Below, in pieces: positions 43,267 to 50,927 of a DNA stretch of 64,000 nt. The position numbers and the translations under genes were made by a program. Source of the DNA: Tractidigestivibacter sp050946515 (GTDB taxonomy: Bacteria > Actinomycetota > Coriobacteriia > Coriobacteriales > Atopobiaceae); the NCBI RefSeq assembly GCF_050946515.1, contig NZ_JBMNUX010000004.1:120514-184513 (forward strand), in the 5' to 3' direction. The notes beneath the pieces are model-generated. The model worked only from the letters and a program-made list of their open reading frames with translations, was not told the origin of the DNA and searched no databases. Position 1 is the stretch's first letter; every line of letters starts with the position of its first letter.

Positions 43267-44061
43267 ATGGCAAACGAGAAGGACGGCACCGCGCAGGCTT
43301 CAGAGCCGGTCATCCAAGTTGAGGGGCTTCGCAAGTCATTTGGCGCTCACCTTGTCCTGAAAGACATCAATCTGTCCGTCATGCAGGGCGAGGTCGTCAC
43401 GATAATCGGTGCGTCAGGGTCTGGCAAGTCGACGCTTCTGCGCTGCATCAACCTGCTTGAGACGCCAGACTCAGGCCACGTATGGTTCCATGGGCAAGAC
43501 CTTGCCGGCGAGCACGTGAACGTCAATTCGCTACGCGAGAAGATCGGCATGGTCTTCCAGGGATTCAACCTGTTCAACAACAAGAACGTGATGGACAACT
43601 GCACGCTGGCACCCGTCACGCTGAAGAAGTGCTCCAAAGAAGAGGCAGAGGAGCGGGCGCGCAAGAACATCGCCGCCGTCGGCCTCTCCGACTTCATCAA
43701 CGCCGACGTGAACACGCTCTCCGGCGGCCAGAAGCAGCGCGTGGCCATTGCCCGTGCCCTGTGCATGGAGCCCGAGATCATGCTATTTGACGAACCCACC
43801 TCGGCCCTCGACCCCGAAATCGTCGGCGAAGTCTTGAACGTTATGCGCGACCTCGCGGCAGGCGGCATGACCATGGTCGTCGTGACGCACGAGATGGAAT
43901 TCGCAAAGAACGTCTCCGACAAGGTCGTCTTCATGGACCAGGGCGTCATTGCCGAGGAGGGCAAGCCAGCGCAGATCTTCTCGAATCCCAAGCAAGCCCG
44001 AACGCGCGAGTTCCTCGCCCGTTACCTTGACGACGACCCCTCTGAGGTCGGGACAAAATAG
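43267..44061 (+). CDS. polar amino acid ABC transporter, ATP-binding protein
   Basis: 264 residues, ATG at 43267 with AAGGAG 8 nt upstream and 16 bp after the permease stop. Walker A GASGSGKSTLLRCIN, Q-loop GMVFQGFNLFNNKNV, signature NTLSGGQKQRVAIARAL, Walker B IMLFDEPTSALDPE and switch His VVVTHEMEFAKNVSD are all intact. This is the GlnQ/HisP type ATPase that energises the permease. Confidence 0.96.
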   Translation: MANEKDGTAQASEPVIQVEGLRKSFGAHLVLKDINLSVMQGEVVTIIGASGSGKSTLLRCINLLETPDSGHVWFHGQDLAGEHVNVNSLREKIGMVFQGFNLFNNKNVMDNCTLAPVTLKKCSKEEAEERARKNIAAVGLSDFINADVNTLSGGQKQRVAIARALCMEPEIMLFDEPTSALDPEIVGEVLNVMRDLAAGGMTMVVVTHEMEFAKNVSDKVVFMDQGVIAEEGKPAQIFSNPKQARTREFLARYLDDDPSEVGTK

Positions 44062-44117
44062 CCCGCGTGGCGGCAGATTGGCTGGCAGCTCAAGTAGAAT
44101 CTCTGCGGAGGTGCGCC

Positions 44118-44918
44118 ATGAGGATCCGGCTGATTGTCTCGCCCGCAAAGAAAATGAACATCGTGGAGGGCCCGCCCTATGCAACGGCGGCGCCCTTCTT
44201 GCTTAACAGGGCAGTCGTCCTTGCCCACCAGCTCGGCTCTCTGTCGTTTTCTCAGTCAAAGGCGCTTTGGCGCTGCTCGGACAAGCTTGCCCGGCTCAAC
44301 TACGCCAGGACGAGAACGCTCGAGGCCGACATGCAGCAAGACCCCGCGCTTCTCACGCCCGCAATCCTTGCCTTTGAGGGCATCCAGTACCAGCACATGG
44401 CGCCCCAAGTCATGACAGACGACCAGATAGCCTGGCTGCAAGGCTCGCTTCGCGTCTTGTCAGGCCTCTATGGCGTGCTCCGCCCACTCGACGGGGTTGT
44501 CCCCTATCGCCTTGAGATGCAAGCGCTACTTTCCGTCGGCAACGCGCGCAACCTCTACTCGTACTGGGACAGCACGCTCTACCAGCGCGTTATTGCCGAC
44601 GATGATCCCAGCGCGAGGGACAATGACGTCACGATCGTCAACTTGGCATCCGTCGAATACGCAAAGGCAGTGGTGCCCTTCGCCCAGAGGGCCGGCACCC
44701 CCGTCGTGACGTGCCTATTTGGCACCATCCGCCCAAGCGACGGAAGGCTCATCCAGAAGGCAACCGAGGCAAAGGCCGCGCGCGGAACCATGACCCGCTG
44801 GTGCGCTGAGCATGCCGTGGGCACTCCCGACGAGCTTCGAGGCTTCGCCGAGCGCGGCTACAAGCTCAGCGAGGCGAACTCAAGCGAGACGCGCCTCGTC
44901 TTTGTGCGGGAAAGCTGA
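44118..44918 (+). CDS. yaaA: YaaA family peroxide-stress protein
   Basis: 266 residues from the ATG at 44118 (GGAGG 6 nt upstream); the extension to 44067 is unlikely. Conserved blocks: MRIRLIVSPAKKMNI, PAILAFEGIQYQHMAPQVMT, VLSGLYGVLRPLDGVVPYRLE and NARNLYSYWDSTLYQ, ending VNLASVEYAKAV. YaaA limits intracellular iron and DNA damage under peroxide stress in E. coli. It follows the ABC operon by 56 bp and may be read from it. Confidence 0.92.
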   Translation: MRIRLIVSPAKKMNIVEGPPYATAAPFLLNRAVVLAHQLGSLSFSQSKALWRCSDKLARLNYARTRTLEADMQQDPALLTPAILAFEGIQYQHMAPQVMTDDQIAWLQGSLRVLSGLYGVLRPLDGVVPYRLEMQALLSVGNARNLYSYWDSTLYQRVIADDDPSARDNDVTIVNLASVEYAKAVVPFAQRAGTPVVTCLFGTIRPSDGRLIQKATEAKAARGTMTRWCAEHAVGTPDELRGFAERGYKLSEANSSETRLVFVRES

Positions 44919-44960
44919 GGCACCGGCGGCATCCCGGAGCGGTGCGTAATTGACTACGAG

Positions 44961-45770
44961 CTATGAATGCAGCCGCTTGCCGTTCACGATTGGAGGCAAC
45001 ACCTCTGGATCGCGCTCCGAAAGAGAGGAGATGCCGAACATCAGGATGCTGGTGAAGGCAAGCATTGAGGTCATGGGCTCGATGTAGACCGGATAGCGCT
45101 CTGTCTGCCACGTGGGCAGCACGATGAACTCGTCGACAAGCTTCCTCAAGGGGTGCGTGGGGATGTGCGCCACCATGACCGTCTTCGGCCGCCGAGACGC
45201 CGCCGTCTCATGCAGCACGTTGAGCAGCATCCTTTGCGTATCGTTCTTCGAGGAGAAGATGATGACGAGGTCGCGCGCGTCGGCAACGTGCATCTGTATC
45301 ATCTCTTGGCCGGTTGGGATATATAGCGACGGAATGTTGTACTTCAGAAGCTCAAGGGAAAGGGCCTCTGCGGGGGCAGACGAAAGCCCCCCGCCCGTCG
45401 TATACACGATACGTGCCTCGACAATCTCCTCCGCAAGGGCTTTGATGGTCCCCTTCTTCAGAGACTCGTCAGTCGCTCGGATCATGTTGCACAGATAGTC
45501 AATCGGATCGCCCTGCTTCTCGTCCTTTTTCCGAGGAGTGTTGGCCGAAAGCGAGACCATGAGGTTCATCCGAAAGTCAGAGAAGCTTTCGTACCCGACC
45601 TTTTGGCAAAACCTGCTCACGGTGCTTTGAGACACGCCAACCTGCTTGGCGACCATGGTCGAAGTGCTTTGGAGAAAAGACTCGGGATCTTCCCTCACGG
45701 CGTCTGCGACCTTCTGCTCAGTCGCGGTCAGTTCGCCGTAGTGAAGGTCAATCTGCCTGAAAGCGTCCAT
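44961..45770 (-). CDS. RpiR/MurR-family transcriptional regulator
   Basis: 269 residues from the ATG at 45770 (AGGA about 9 nt upstream); an in-frame ATG at 45800 would add 10 residues but has its nearest GGGAG 17 nt away. The N-terminal HTH (LTATEQKVADAVREDPESFL, TSTMVAKQVGVSQSTVSRFC, VGYESFSDFR) and the C-terminal SIS domain (ARIVYTTGGGLSSAPAEALS, DLVIIFSSKNDTQRMLL) are typical. These regulators sense sugar phosphates. It is divergent from the mannose-family PTS operon, so it is probably its local regulator. Confidence 0.9.
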   Translation of the reverse strand: MDAFRQIDLHYGELTATEQKVADAVREDPESFLQSTSTMVAKQVGVSQSTVSRFCQKVGYESFSDFRMNLMVSLSANTPRKKDEKQGDPIDYLCNMIRATDESLKKGTIKALAEEIVEARIVYTTGGGLSSAPAEALSLELLKYNIPSLYIPTGQEMIQMHVADARDLVIIFSSKNDTQRMLLNVLHETAASRRPKTVMVAHIPTHPLRKLVDEFIVLPTWQTERYPVYIEPMTSMLAFTSILMFGISSLSERDPEVLPPIVNGKRLHS

Positions 45771-45816
45771 GTCATCACGTCCTATGGCTGAATATGTCAT
45801 CCAATAATCATTCTAT

Positions 45817-45833
45817 CTCCCGAATTCCGGGAG
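45817..45833. promoter_or_regulatory. small palindrome near the rpiR start
   Basis: CTCCCG (45817-45822) and CGGGAG (45828-45833) flank AATTC. It lies in the leader of the RpiR-family gene and could be an autoregulatory operator. Confidence 0.3.
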
Positions 45834-45902
45834 TGCTCGTTTCTCCACGTTATCCCATATAAAATGCTGAATGATCAACGCTCACGGGTGAAAACCATCC
45901 GT

Positions 45903-45930
45903 TTGGGATAGTTCATCCTAATACTATGTG
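45903..45930 (+). promoter_or_regulatory. candidate PTS operon promoter
   Basis: TTGGGA (45903-45908), 16-bp spacer, TATGTG (45925-45930). The -10 lies inside the left arm of the 19-bp inverted repeat, which would suit repressor occlusion. The boxes are only fair matches. Confidence 0.35.
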
Positions 45931-45958
45931 AATAGATGTTTCACATAGTATTAGGATG
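45914..45958. promoter_or_regulatory. perfect 19-bp inverted repeat, likely operator of the PTS operon
   Basis: CATCCTAATACTATGTGAA (45914-45932) is exactly complementary to TTCACATAGTATTAGGATG (45940-45958), with a 7-nt loop (TAGATGT). It lies 33 bp upstream of the EIIA start, in AT-rich DNA between the divergent RpiR-type regulator and the PTS genes. It could also act as an mRNA 5' hairpin. Confidence 0.75.
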
Positions 45959-45991
45959 GTTCATGCAGCGACGGAGGAGTGGGAGGTCGTA

Positions 45992-46414
45992 ATGTTTGAA
46001 GTCCTTGTCGTTACGCATGGGCACCTTGGCTCAGAGATGATTGCCACAGCCCAAATGCTCTACGGAGACCTCGGAGAAGGAGTGTCCGCGATAGGGTTCG
46101 TCCCCGGAGAGAGCGTTGATGAGCTCTACGAAACAATTTGCTCAGCGATAGAGCGCTCTCGACCAAGCGGCGGCGTCTTGATCTTGTGCGACATCCTTGG
46201 AGGCAGCCCGTTTCTTACAGCAGCTCGAGCAGCGCATGAGGCGACTGGGTGCCCCGTCGAGGTGGTGTGCGGTCTCAACCTTGGGATGCTTCTCGAGGTA
46301 ATTGCCGAGCGAGACGGGCTGACTCCCGCGCAAGGCTCGCAAGTGGCCATTGATGCAGCAAGGCAGTCAATCAAAGGTATGGGAAACGGCGTCGAATCGG
46401 GAGGTAACGCATGA
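45992..46414 (+). CDS. PTS mannose-family EIIA component
   Basis: 140 residues, ATG at 45992 with GGGAGG 5 nt upstream; the longer reading from 45956 begins inside the inverted repeat and is rejected. The EIIA-man fold start is MFEVLVVTHGHLGSEMIATA, with His9 in the position of the phosphorylated His10 of E. coli ManX; VLILCDILGGSPFLTAARAA is the second conserved block. It receives phosphate from HPr and passes it to EIIB. First gene of the operon; overlaps EIIB by 4 nt (ATGA). Confidence 0.9.
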   Translation: MFEVLVVTHGHLGSEMIATAQMLYGDLGEGVSAIGFVPGESVDELYETICSAIERSRPSGGVLILCDILGGSPFLTAARAAHEATGCPVEVVCGLNLGMLLEVIAERDGLTPAQGSQVAIDAARQSIKGMGNGVESGGNA

Positions 46415-46896
46415 ACGTTGTTGCATGCAGGGTAGACGAGCGCCTGGTACACGGGCAGATCATGACCTCGTGGTCAAAGCACCTTCAACTCAAAAGAATC
46501 GTGGTCGTGGATGACAAGCTCGCTGCCGACGACTTCATGAAGCAAGTCTTGGTAATGTCTGCTCCCTCAGGTCTCGAGATAGACATTCTCCCCGTCTCGG
46601 AAACAGTCACGAAGCTCGAAAGCGACACGAGCCAGCAAAACACAATGCTGCTCTTCAAGACCATCCCCTCAGCCCTCGCGCTTGCAGAAGCGCTGAAAGA
46701 CACCAGCCATCCCATGCAGGAGCTGAACCTCGGAAATCTTGGTTCGATTCCTGGAAGGACCCAGGTCACGAAGAACGTGTTTCTGTCCGAACAAGAGAAG
46801 GAGCAGGTCAACGCTCTTGGCAAATTGGGGGTGAACGTCTTTCTGCAGATGCTTTACACCGACCCGCGCGTATCGGCCGGCGACGCAATCAAATAG
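46411..46896 (+). CDS. PTS mannose/fructose/sorbose-family EIIB component
   Basis: 161 residues. The phosphorylated His14 lies in CRVDERLVHGQIMTSW, the EIIB-man hallmark; KRIVVVDDKLAADDFMKQ and ELNLGNLGSIPGRTQVTKNV complete the family pattern. It transfers phosphate from EIIA to the incoming sugar. Translationally coupled to EIIA by an ATGA overlap. Confidence 0.93.
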   Translation: MNVVACRVDERLVHGQIMTSWSKHLQLKRIVVVDDKLAADDFMKQVLVMSAPSGLEIDILPVSETVTKLESDTSQQNTMLLFKTIPSALALAEALKDTSHPMQELNLGNLGSIPGRTQVTKNVFLSEQEKEQVNALGKLGVNVFLQMLYTDPRVSAGDAIK

Positions 46897-46926
46897 TTAG
46901 TTCCAATTGGTAGGGGTGAAAAACAC

Positions 46927-48543
46927 ATGCTGGTATTTCAAGCACTCATCATCGCTCTGTGCGCATGGTACTCGGCTACCGCAGCTCCAATGTGGCTGCG
47001 CTGGTCCGTCTACTTTGGCGCTCCCCTCGTAGCCGGCCTTGTCGACGGCCTTCTCCTTGGCGACGTATCGTACGGGCTCCAGGTAGGCTCCACCGTCATG
47101 ATGGCCTACATCGGCATGGTCGCAATCGGCGGGTCGCTGCCCAGCGACTATGCCCTCGCCGGATACCTTGGCGTGGCAATGACCATGTACGCAGGCGCCG
47201 ACCCGTCAGTCGGCCTGACCATCGCAGTCCCCATTGGTCTGCTCGGCCTTCTCAGCTTCAACGTGAAGATGTCTCTCAACTCCATCTGGGTGCACAAGGC
47301 TGACCAGTACGCCGCAAAGGGAGACACCCGTGGCGTTGCTGCAATGAACCTCTTTGCGTCCCAGATCTTCCCGTTCCTCACCTACTTTATCCCCTCATTC
47401 CTCTGCGTCGTCTTCGGCTCTGGCGCTCTCGAGTCTCTGATGAACGTTATCCCGACTCAGGTGACCTCCATCCTTTCGCTCGCTGGCCACCTCATCCCGG
47501 CCCTTGGACTTGCCATGCTCGCGAGCGTGCTGTTCAAGTCCTCGCTCATCCCGTTCTTCCTTATCGGCTTTGCGCTTTCCGCCTATCTCGGCCTGGGCAC
47601 CATGCCCATCGCCATCCTTGGCGCAGCGGCTGGAATCCTGCACCTCATCTATACCTCACAGAAGGACGGCACCTCTCTCGATGATCTCTCGCTTGCAAAG
47701 GGCGACGAGCAGCCCGCAGCATCCGATGACGGCAAGAAGCACCTCTCCAAGAAGGCCCTTCGCAAGTGCTGGTGGAACTGGCAGTGCTGGGCTCAGATCT
47801 GCTATAACTACGAGCGCATGATGGGCCTCGGCTTTGCCCACTGCATGATTCCTGTCCTGAAGGACCTCTATGGCGACGACACCGAGAAGATTGCCGCCGG
47901 CCTCACTCGCCACATGGCCTACTTCAACACCGAGAACACCTGGGGCGCCATCATCCCCGGCATCATCGCCGCTATGGAGGAAGAGCGGGCCAACGGTGCT
48001 GAGATCGACGACGACATGGAGAACAACCTCAAGACCGCGCTGATGGGCCCCATGGCCGGCATCGGCGACTCCGTGACCCAGAGCCTCGTGAAGGTCGTCC
48101 TGCTCTCCATCGCCATTGGCCTTGCCTCTGCTGGCAGTGCCTTTGGACCCATCCTGCTTATTGTCCTGTTCTCCGTCTACGCGCTGGGCGTTGGCTACTT
48201 CTGCTTCAACTCTGGCTATCGCCTGGGCAAGAACGCCGTAACGAAGCTTCTGTCGGGGGGCCTCGTCAAGCAGCTGACCGAGGGTCTCGGCGCCATGGGC
48301 ACGATGGTTCTTGGCTGCCTCGTCGCAACAGTCATCCCCATTACCTGCCCGCTGACCTTCGAGCTTTCCACGGGCACCATCGAGCTCCAGTCAATCTTCG
48401 ACACCATCCTTCCGGGCCTGCTCCCGCTCGTTGCCTTCCTTGTCACCTACCACTTCATCAAGAAGGGCACCAAGCCCACGACCATCATCATCTTTATGTT
48501 CCTGATTGCCTGCGTCCTCTCCCCGCTGGGAATCCTCTCCTAG
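46927..48543 (+). CDS. PTS mannose-family EIIC-EIID fusion
   Basis: 538 residues in one uninterrupted frame. Residues 1-250 are EIIC (LVDGLLLGDVSYGLQVGSTV, then GGSLPSDYALAGYLGVAMTM), several membrane helices. A hydrophilic linker (about 243-272, DLSLAKGDEQPAASDDGKKH) joins residues 273-538, which are EIID (NYERMMGLGFAHCMIPVLKD, LTRHMAYFNTENTWGAIIPG, LMGPMAGIGDSVTQSLVKVV). In most mannose-family systems IIC and IID are separate proteins. Together they form the sugar channel. The sugar is not evident. Confidence 0.9.
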   Translation: MLVFQALIIALCAWYSATAAPMWLRWSVYFGAPLVAGLVDGLLLGDVSYGLQVGSTVMMAYIGMVAIGGSLPSDYALAGYLGVAMTMYAGADPSVGLTIAVPIGLLGLLSFNVKMSLNSIWVHKADQYAAKGDTRGVAAMNLFASQIFPFLTYFIPSFLCVVFGSGALESLMNVIPTQVTSILSLAGHLIPALGLAMLASVLFKSSLIPFFLIGFALSAYLGLGTMPIAILGAAAGILHLIYTSQKDGTSLDDLSLAKGDEQPAASDDGKKHLSKKALRKCWWNWQCWAQICYNYERMMGLGFAHCMIPVLKDLYGDDTEKIAAGLTRHMAYFNTENTWGAIIPGIIAAMEEERANGAEIDDDMENNLKTALMGPMAGIGDSVTQSLVKVVLLSIAIGLASAGSAFGPILLIVLFSVYALGVGYFCFNSGYRLGKNAVTKLLSGGLVKQLTEGLGAMGTMVLGCLVATVIPITCPLTFELSTGTIELQSIFDTILPGLLPLVAFLVTYHFIKKGTKPTTIIIFMFLIACVLSPLGILS

Positions 48544-48585
48544 CGAACTGCCAGCATCAGAAACGAACCATCGAAAGGATCAAGA

Positions 48586-49395
48586 ATGTCGGAGTTGATG
48601 GATAAACATCGCGAAACCTTTGGCACAGACAAGCCGGTCATTGGGTGCCTCCATATGCAGGCGCTGCCAGGGACGCCCTTCGCAGATCCCAACGTGACCC
48701 TTGAGGACCAGATCAAGCGCCTGAAGGGCGAGGCAAAGATTCTGCAAGACGCGGGATTTGACGCCGTCGTGTTCGCCAACGAGGGCGACCGCCCCTATCT
48801 GACCACCGTAGGGCCCGAGGTCGTGGCCAACTACGTTCGCATTGCAACGGAAGTCGCGTCGGTCATTGACGTTCCGTATGGCTGCGGCGTGCTCATTGAC
48901 CCCATCGCAACCATCGCAGTCGCAAAGGCAATTGGCGCAAAGTTCGTCCGCACCTACGTGTCCAACACCTACGAGGGCACCTTTGGCCACCAGAGCTTCC
49001 AGCCCGGCGAGATCTTCCGCTACCGCCACGCAATTGGCGCCGATGACGTGCGCGTCTACACGTATTTCGAGCCGCATGCGGGCACCTGCCTTGACACGCG
49101 CACGAGCGAGCAGATGCTCGACGCGGCCGTGCCGAACATGCCCATCGCAGGCGCCCTCTTTGGCGGCGCGCACGCAGGACTTCCGCCCGAGGAATCGCAC
49201 ATCGCAGAGCTCAAGCGCAAGTTCCCCGATGTCCCAATCCTCATCGGCAGCGGCGGGACCGTCGACAACATCGGCAAGCTTCTCCCCCACGCCGATGGCG
49301 TCATCGTCGGCACGAGCATCAAGGTAGACGGGGTGCTCTGGAACCCGGTCGACCGTGCGCGCGCAGAAGCGTTCATTGCCGCAGCAAAGAAGTAG
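48586..49395 (+). CDS. BtpA/SgcQ family protein
   Basis: 269 residues, ATG at 48586 after AAAGGA. BtpA-family TIM-barrel-like blocks: PVIGCLHMQALPGTPFADPN, QDAGFDAVVFANEGDRPYLT, YGCGVLIDPIATIAVAKAIG, GAKFVRTYVSNTYEG, GSGGTVDNIGKLLPHADGVI and IVGTSIKVDGVLWNPVD. The E. coli relative SgcQ is also encoded beside a PTS, so this may be the enzyme handling the imported phospho-sugar; that is inference. Last gene of the PTS operon, ending in a strong terminator. Confidence 0.88.
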   Translation: MSELMDKHRETFGTDKPVIGCLHMQALPGTPFADPNVTLEDQIKRLKGEAKILQDAGFDAVVFANEGDRPYLTTVGPEVVANYVRIATEVASVIDVPYGCGVLIDPIATIAVAKAIGAKFVRTYVSNTYEGTFGHQSFQPGEIFRYRHAIGADDVRVYTYFEPHAGTCLDTRTSEQMLDAAVPNMPIAGALFGGAHAGLPPEESHIAELKRKFPDVPILIGSGGTVDNIGKLLPHADGVIVGTSIKVDGVLWNPVDRARAEAFIAAAKK

Positions 49396-49413
49396 CCGCA
49401 AGCCAGCAACAAG

Positions 49414-49450
49414 AAAGGCCGGAAGGGCGAGAAACCCTTCCGGCCTTTTG
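49414..49450. terminator. bidirectional terminator after the PTS operon
   Basis: AAAGGCCGGAAGGG (49414-49427) pairs with CCCTTCCGGCCTTT (49435-49448), 14 bp with a 7-nt loop and T-rich ends on both strands (TTTTG plus, CTTTCTT minus). It ends btpA from the left and tRNA-Thr from the right. Confidence 0.92.
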
Positions 49451-49457
49451 CATTCGC

Positions 49458-49533
49458 TGGAGCCAGCAATCAGACTCGAACTGATGACCCCCGCTTTACG
49501 AGAGCGGTGCTCTACCAACTGAGCTATGCTGGC
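49458..49533 (-). tRNA. tRNA-Thr (anticodon CGU)
   Basis: 76 nt including the encoded CCA. Acceptor GCCAGCA/TGCTGGC is fully paired, anticodon loop CTCGTAA gives CGU (reads ACG), T loop TTCGAGT. It has its own promoter and shares the terminator at 49414. Confidence 0.97.
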
Positions 49534-49559
49534 ACGCTGCTTTTCCAACAGCAGAAGTA

Positions 49560-49588
49560 ACTATACGGGTGACGCGCCCGCATTTCAA
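49560..49588 (-). promoter_or_regulatory. promoter of tRNA-Thr
   Basis: Minus strand reads TTGAAA (49583-49588), 17-bp spacer, TATAGT (49560-49565), 26 bp upstream of the tRNA 5' end. The -10 hexamer is identical to that of tRNA-Phe. Confidence 0.78.
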
Positions 49589-49623
49589 GCGTCAATCCTA
49601 AATCCACCAACACTTACGTGCTT

Positions 49624-50814
49624 CTACAGAAGGTGGAGCACGCCACGGACAAGGCTCTCGAAATCCGAGCCATGCTTCTTTGCCTCCGCAAGAACCGTTT
49701 CGTGCGTCGTGTCAGCCGCTCCGGCGTCGTTAGCGGCAAGCGTCAGCCCCAGCACGTTCATGCCCAAGGCCCGCGCCATGATGACCTCGTTGACCGTAGA
49801 CATGCCCGTGTAGGACACGCCGAGCTTGCCCAGCGCGGCCACCTCGGCAGGGGTCTCAAAGCTGGGTCCAAGGACGCCAGCGAGCACGCCCTCCTCGACG
49901 GCGATGCCCAAATCGTCTGCCACGCCGCGGGCGATGGTGCGCAGGTAGGGAGAATATGCCGTGCTCATGTCCACGAACGGCGTGTCAACGTCACGGAGCT
50001 CGTCCCAGTCGGCCAGCGGGTTTCTCCCCGTCAAATTAATCTGGTCCGTGATGATGCCAAGACCCTTATGGGCATTGCCCGGAACGGCCCCGGTTGCGCA
50101 GGCAAAGATGATGTCGCGGCACCCAAGCCTAAAGGCATGGCGAACGAGCGAGGTCACCTCAGCTGCCGAGTAGCCCTGATACAGGTGGATGCGCCCCGGA
50201 TAGACAATAACGGGTACGTCGTCGATGGAGCCGACCGTAGCCTCAAAGCTGTGCCCGGCAATGGGGCGCGCCGACTGCGGAAAGCCCTCGATGTCGTGAT
50301 AGTCAATGCGGCGGACAGGCTTAACAAGCTGCCCCAGATGGCCAAGACCGCTGCCCAGCACGATGGCAACTGGATGCTCGACGGACGGCTTGCAGGATTC
50401 GACGGTCTTCTCGGTAACCACGCAGATTCCCTCCTTCTCAAGGCGACGAGCCAGCACGCCTTCGCCTTTGATCACTCGACCAGTGTATGTCCCATCGTAG
50501 ATGAGATGGACTCCGCAAGACGGGCTCTTTGCCTTCAGTACGGCAAGCGGCGCGCCAGACCTTCGGGCCGCTTCAAACGCAATGTCAGCGCCATGCTCGA
50601 ACTGCAAGGTCACGTCGGTGCCGTCCTGAAGCCACACGCGCCCGTCCCGTTGCTCGGCAGGAGGCCTGGGAACCGGCAGCCCCGAGGAGCCTTCCGGGCA
50701 GACGCGTATGACCTCGAGCTTGCTTGCAAGCTCTGCCACGGCTGCATTGAGCTTGGAGCCCCCGTCGTAGCGCACAGGCGCACCTAGAAGACACGCGCTC
50801 ACGATTGCACGCAT
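49624..50814 (-). CDS. DUF523 - purine nucleoside phosphorylase fusion
   Basis: 396 residues from the ATG at 50814 (GAGG 8 nt upstream). Residues 1-140 are DUF523 (TudS/desulfurase-like) with Cys in IVSACLLGAPVRYDGGSK, RVCPEGSSGLPVPRPP and KAKSPSCGVHLIYDG. Residues 150-396 form a trimeric-type PNP: VAIVLGSGLGHLGQLV, GFPQSARPIAGHSFEATVG, VYPGRIHLYQGYSAAEV, TGAVPGNAHKGLGIITDQIN and TYNE-like GMSTVNEVIMARALGMN. The PNP part cleaves inosine/guanosine with phosphate. The frame is continuous, so this is a genuine fusion rather than two genes. Stands alone. Confidence 0.88.
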   Translation of the reverse strand: MRAIVSACLLGAPVRYDGGSKLNAAVAELASKLEVIRVCPEGSSGLPVPRPPAEQRDGRVWLQDGTDVTLQFEHGADIAFEAARRSGAPLAVLKAKSPSCGVHLIYDGTYTGRVIKGEGVLARRLEKEGICVVTEKTVESCKPSVEHPVAIVLGSGLGHLGQLVKPVRRIDYHDIEGFPQSARPIAGHSFEATVGSIDDVPVIVYPGRIHLYQGYSAAEVTSLVRHAFRLGCRDIIFACATGAVPGNAHKGLGIITDQINLTGRNPLADWDELRDVDTPFVDMSTAYSPYLRTIARGVADDLGIAVEEGVLAGVLGPSFETPAEVAALGKLGVSYTGMSTVNEVIMARALGMNVLGLTLAANDAGAADTTHETVLAEAKKHGSDFESLVRGVLHLL

Positions 50815-50870
50815 GAACGTCACCTCTCTCAAGCAAGGCCTTGCCTCGAGTGCCGTGTCGTCGACCTATG

Positions 50871-50906
50871 AAAAGCGGGGGACAAGGCAGGCGCCCCATC
50901 CCCCGC
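50871..50906 (-). terminator. terminator of the SurA-like membrane protein gene
   Basis: On the minus strand GCGGGGG pairs with CCCCCGC (arms 50900-50906 and 50875-50881), followed by TTTTC; it starts 21 bp after the stop codon at 50928. Confidence 0.75.
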
Positions 50907-50927
50907 AAGCAAACGCTTGGCCAGCGG

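Noticed and set aside
45956..45991. Earlier EIIA start (MVHAATEEWEV)
   Set aside because: The ATG lies in the inverted repeat, has no ribosome site, and the added residues are not in the family.
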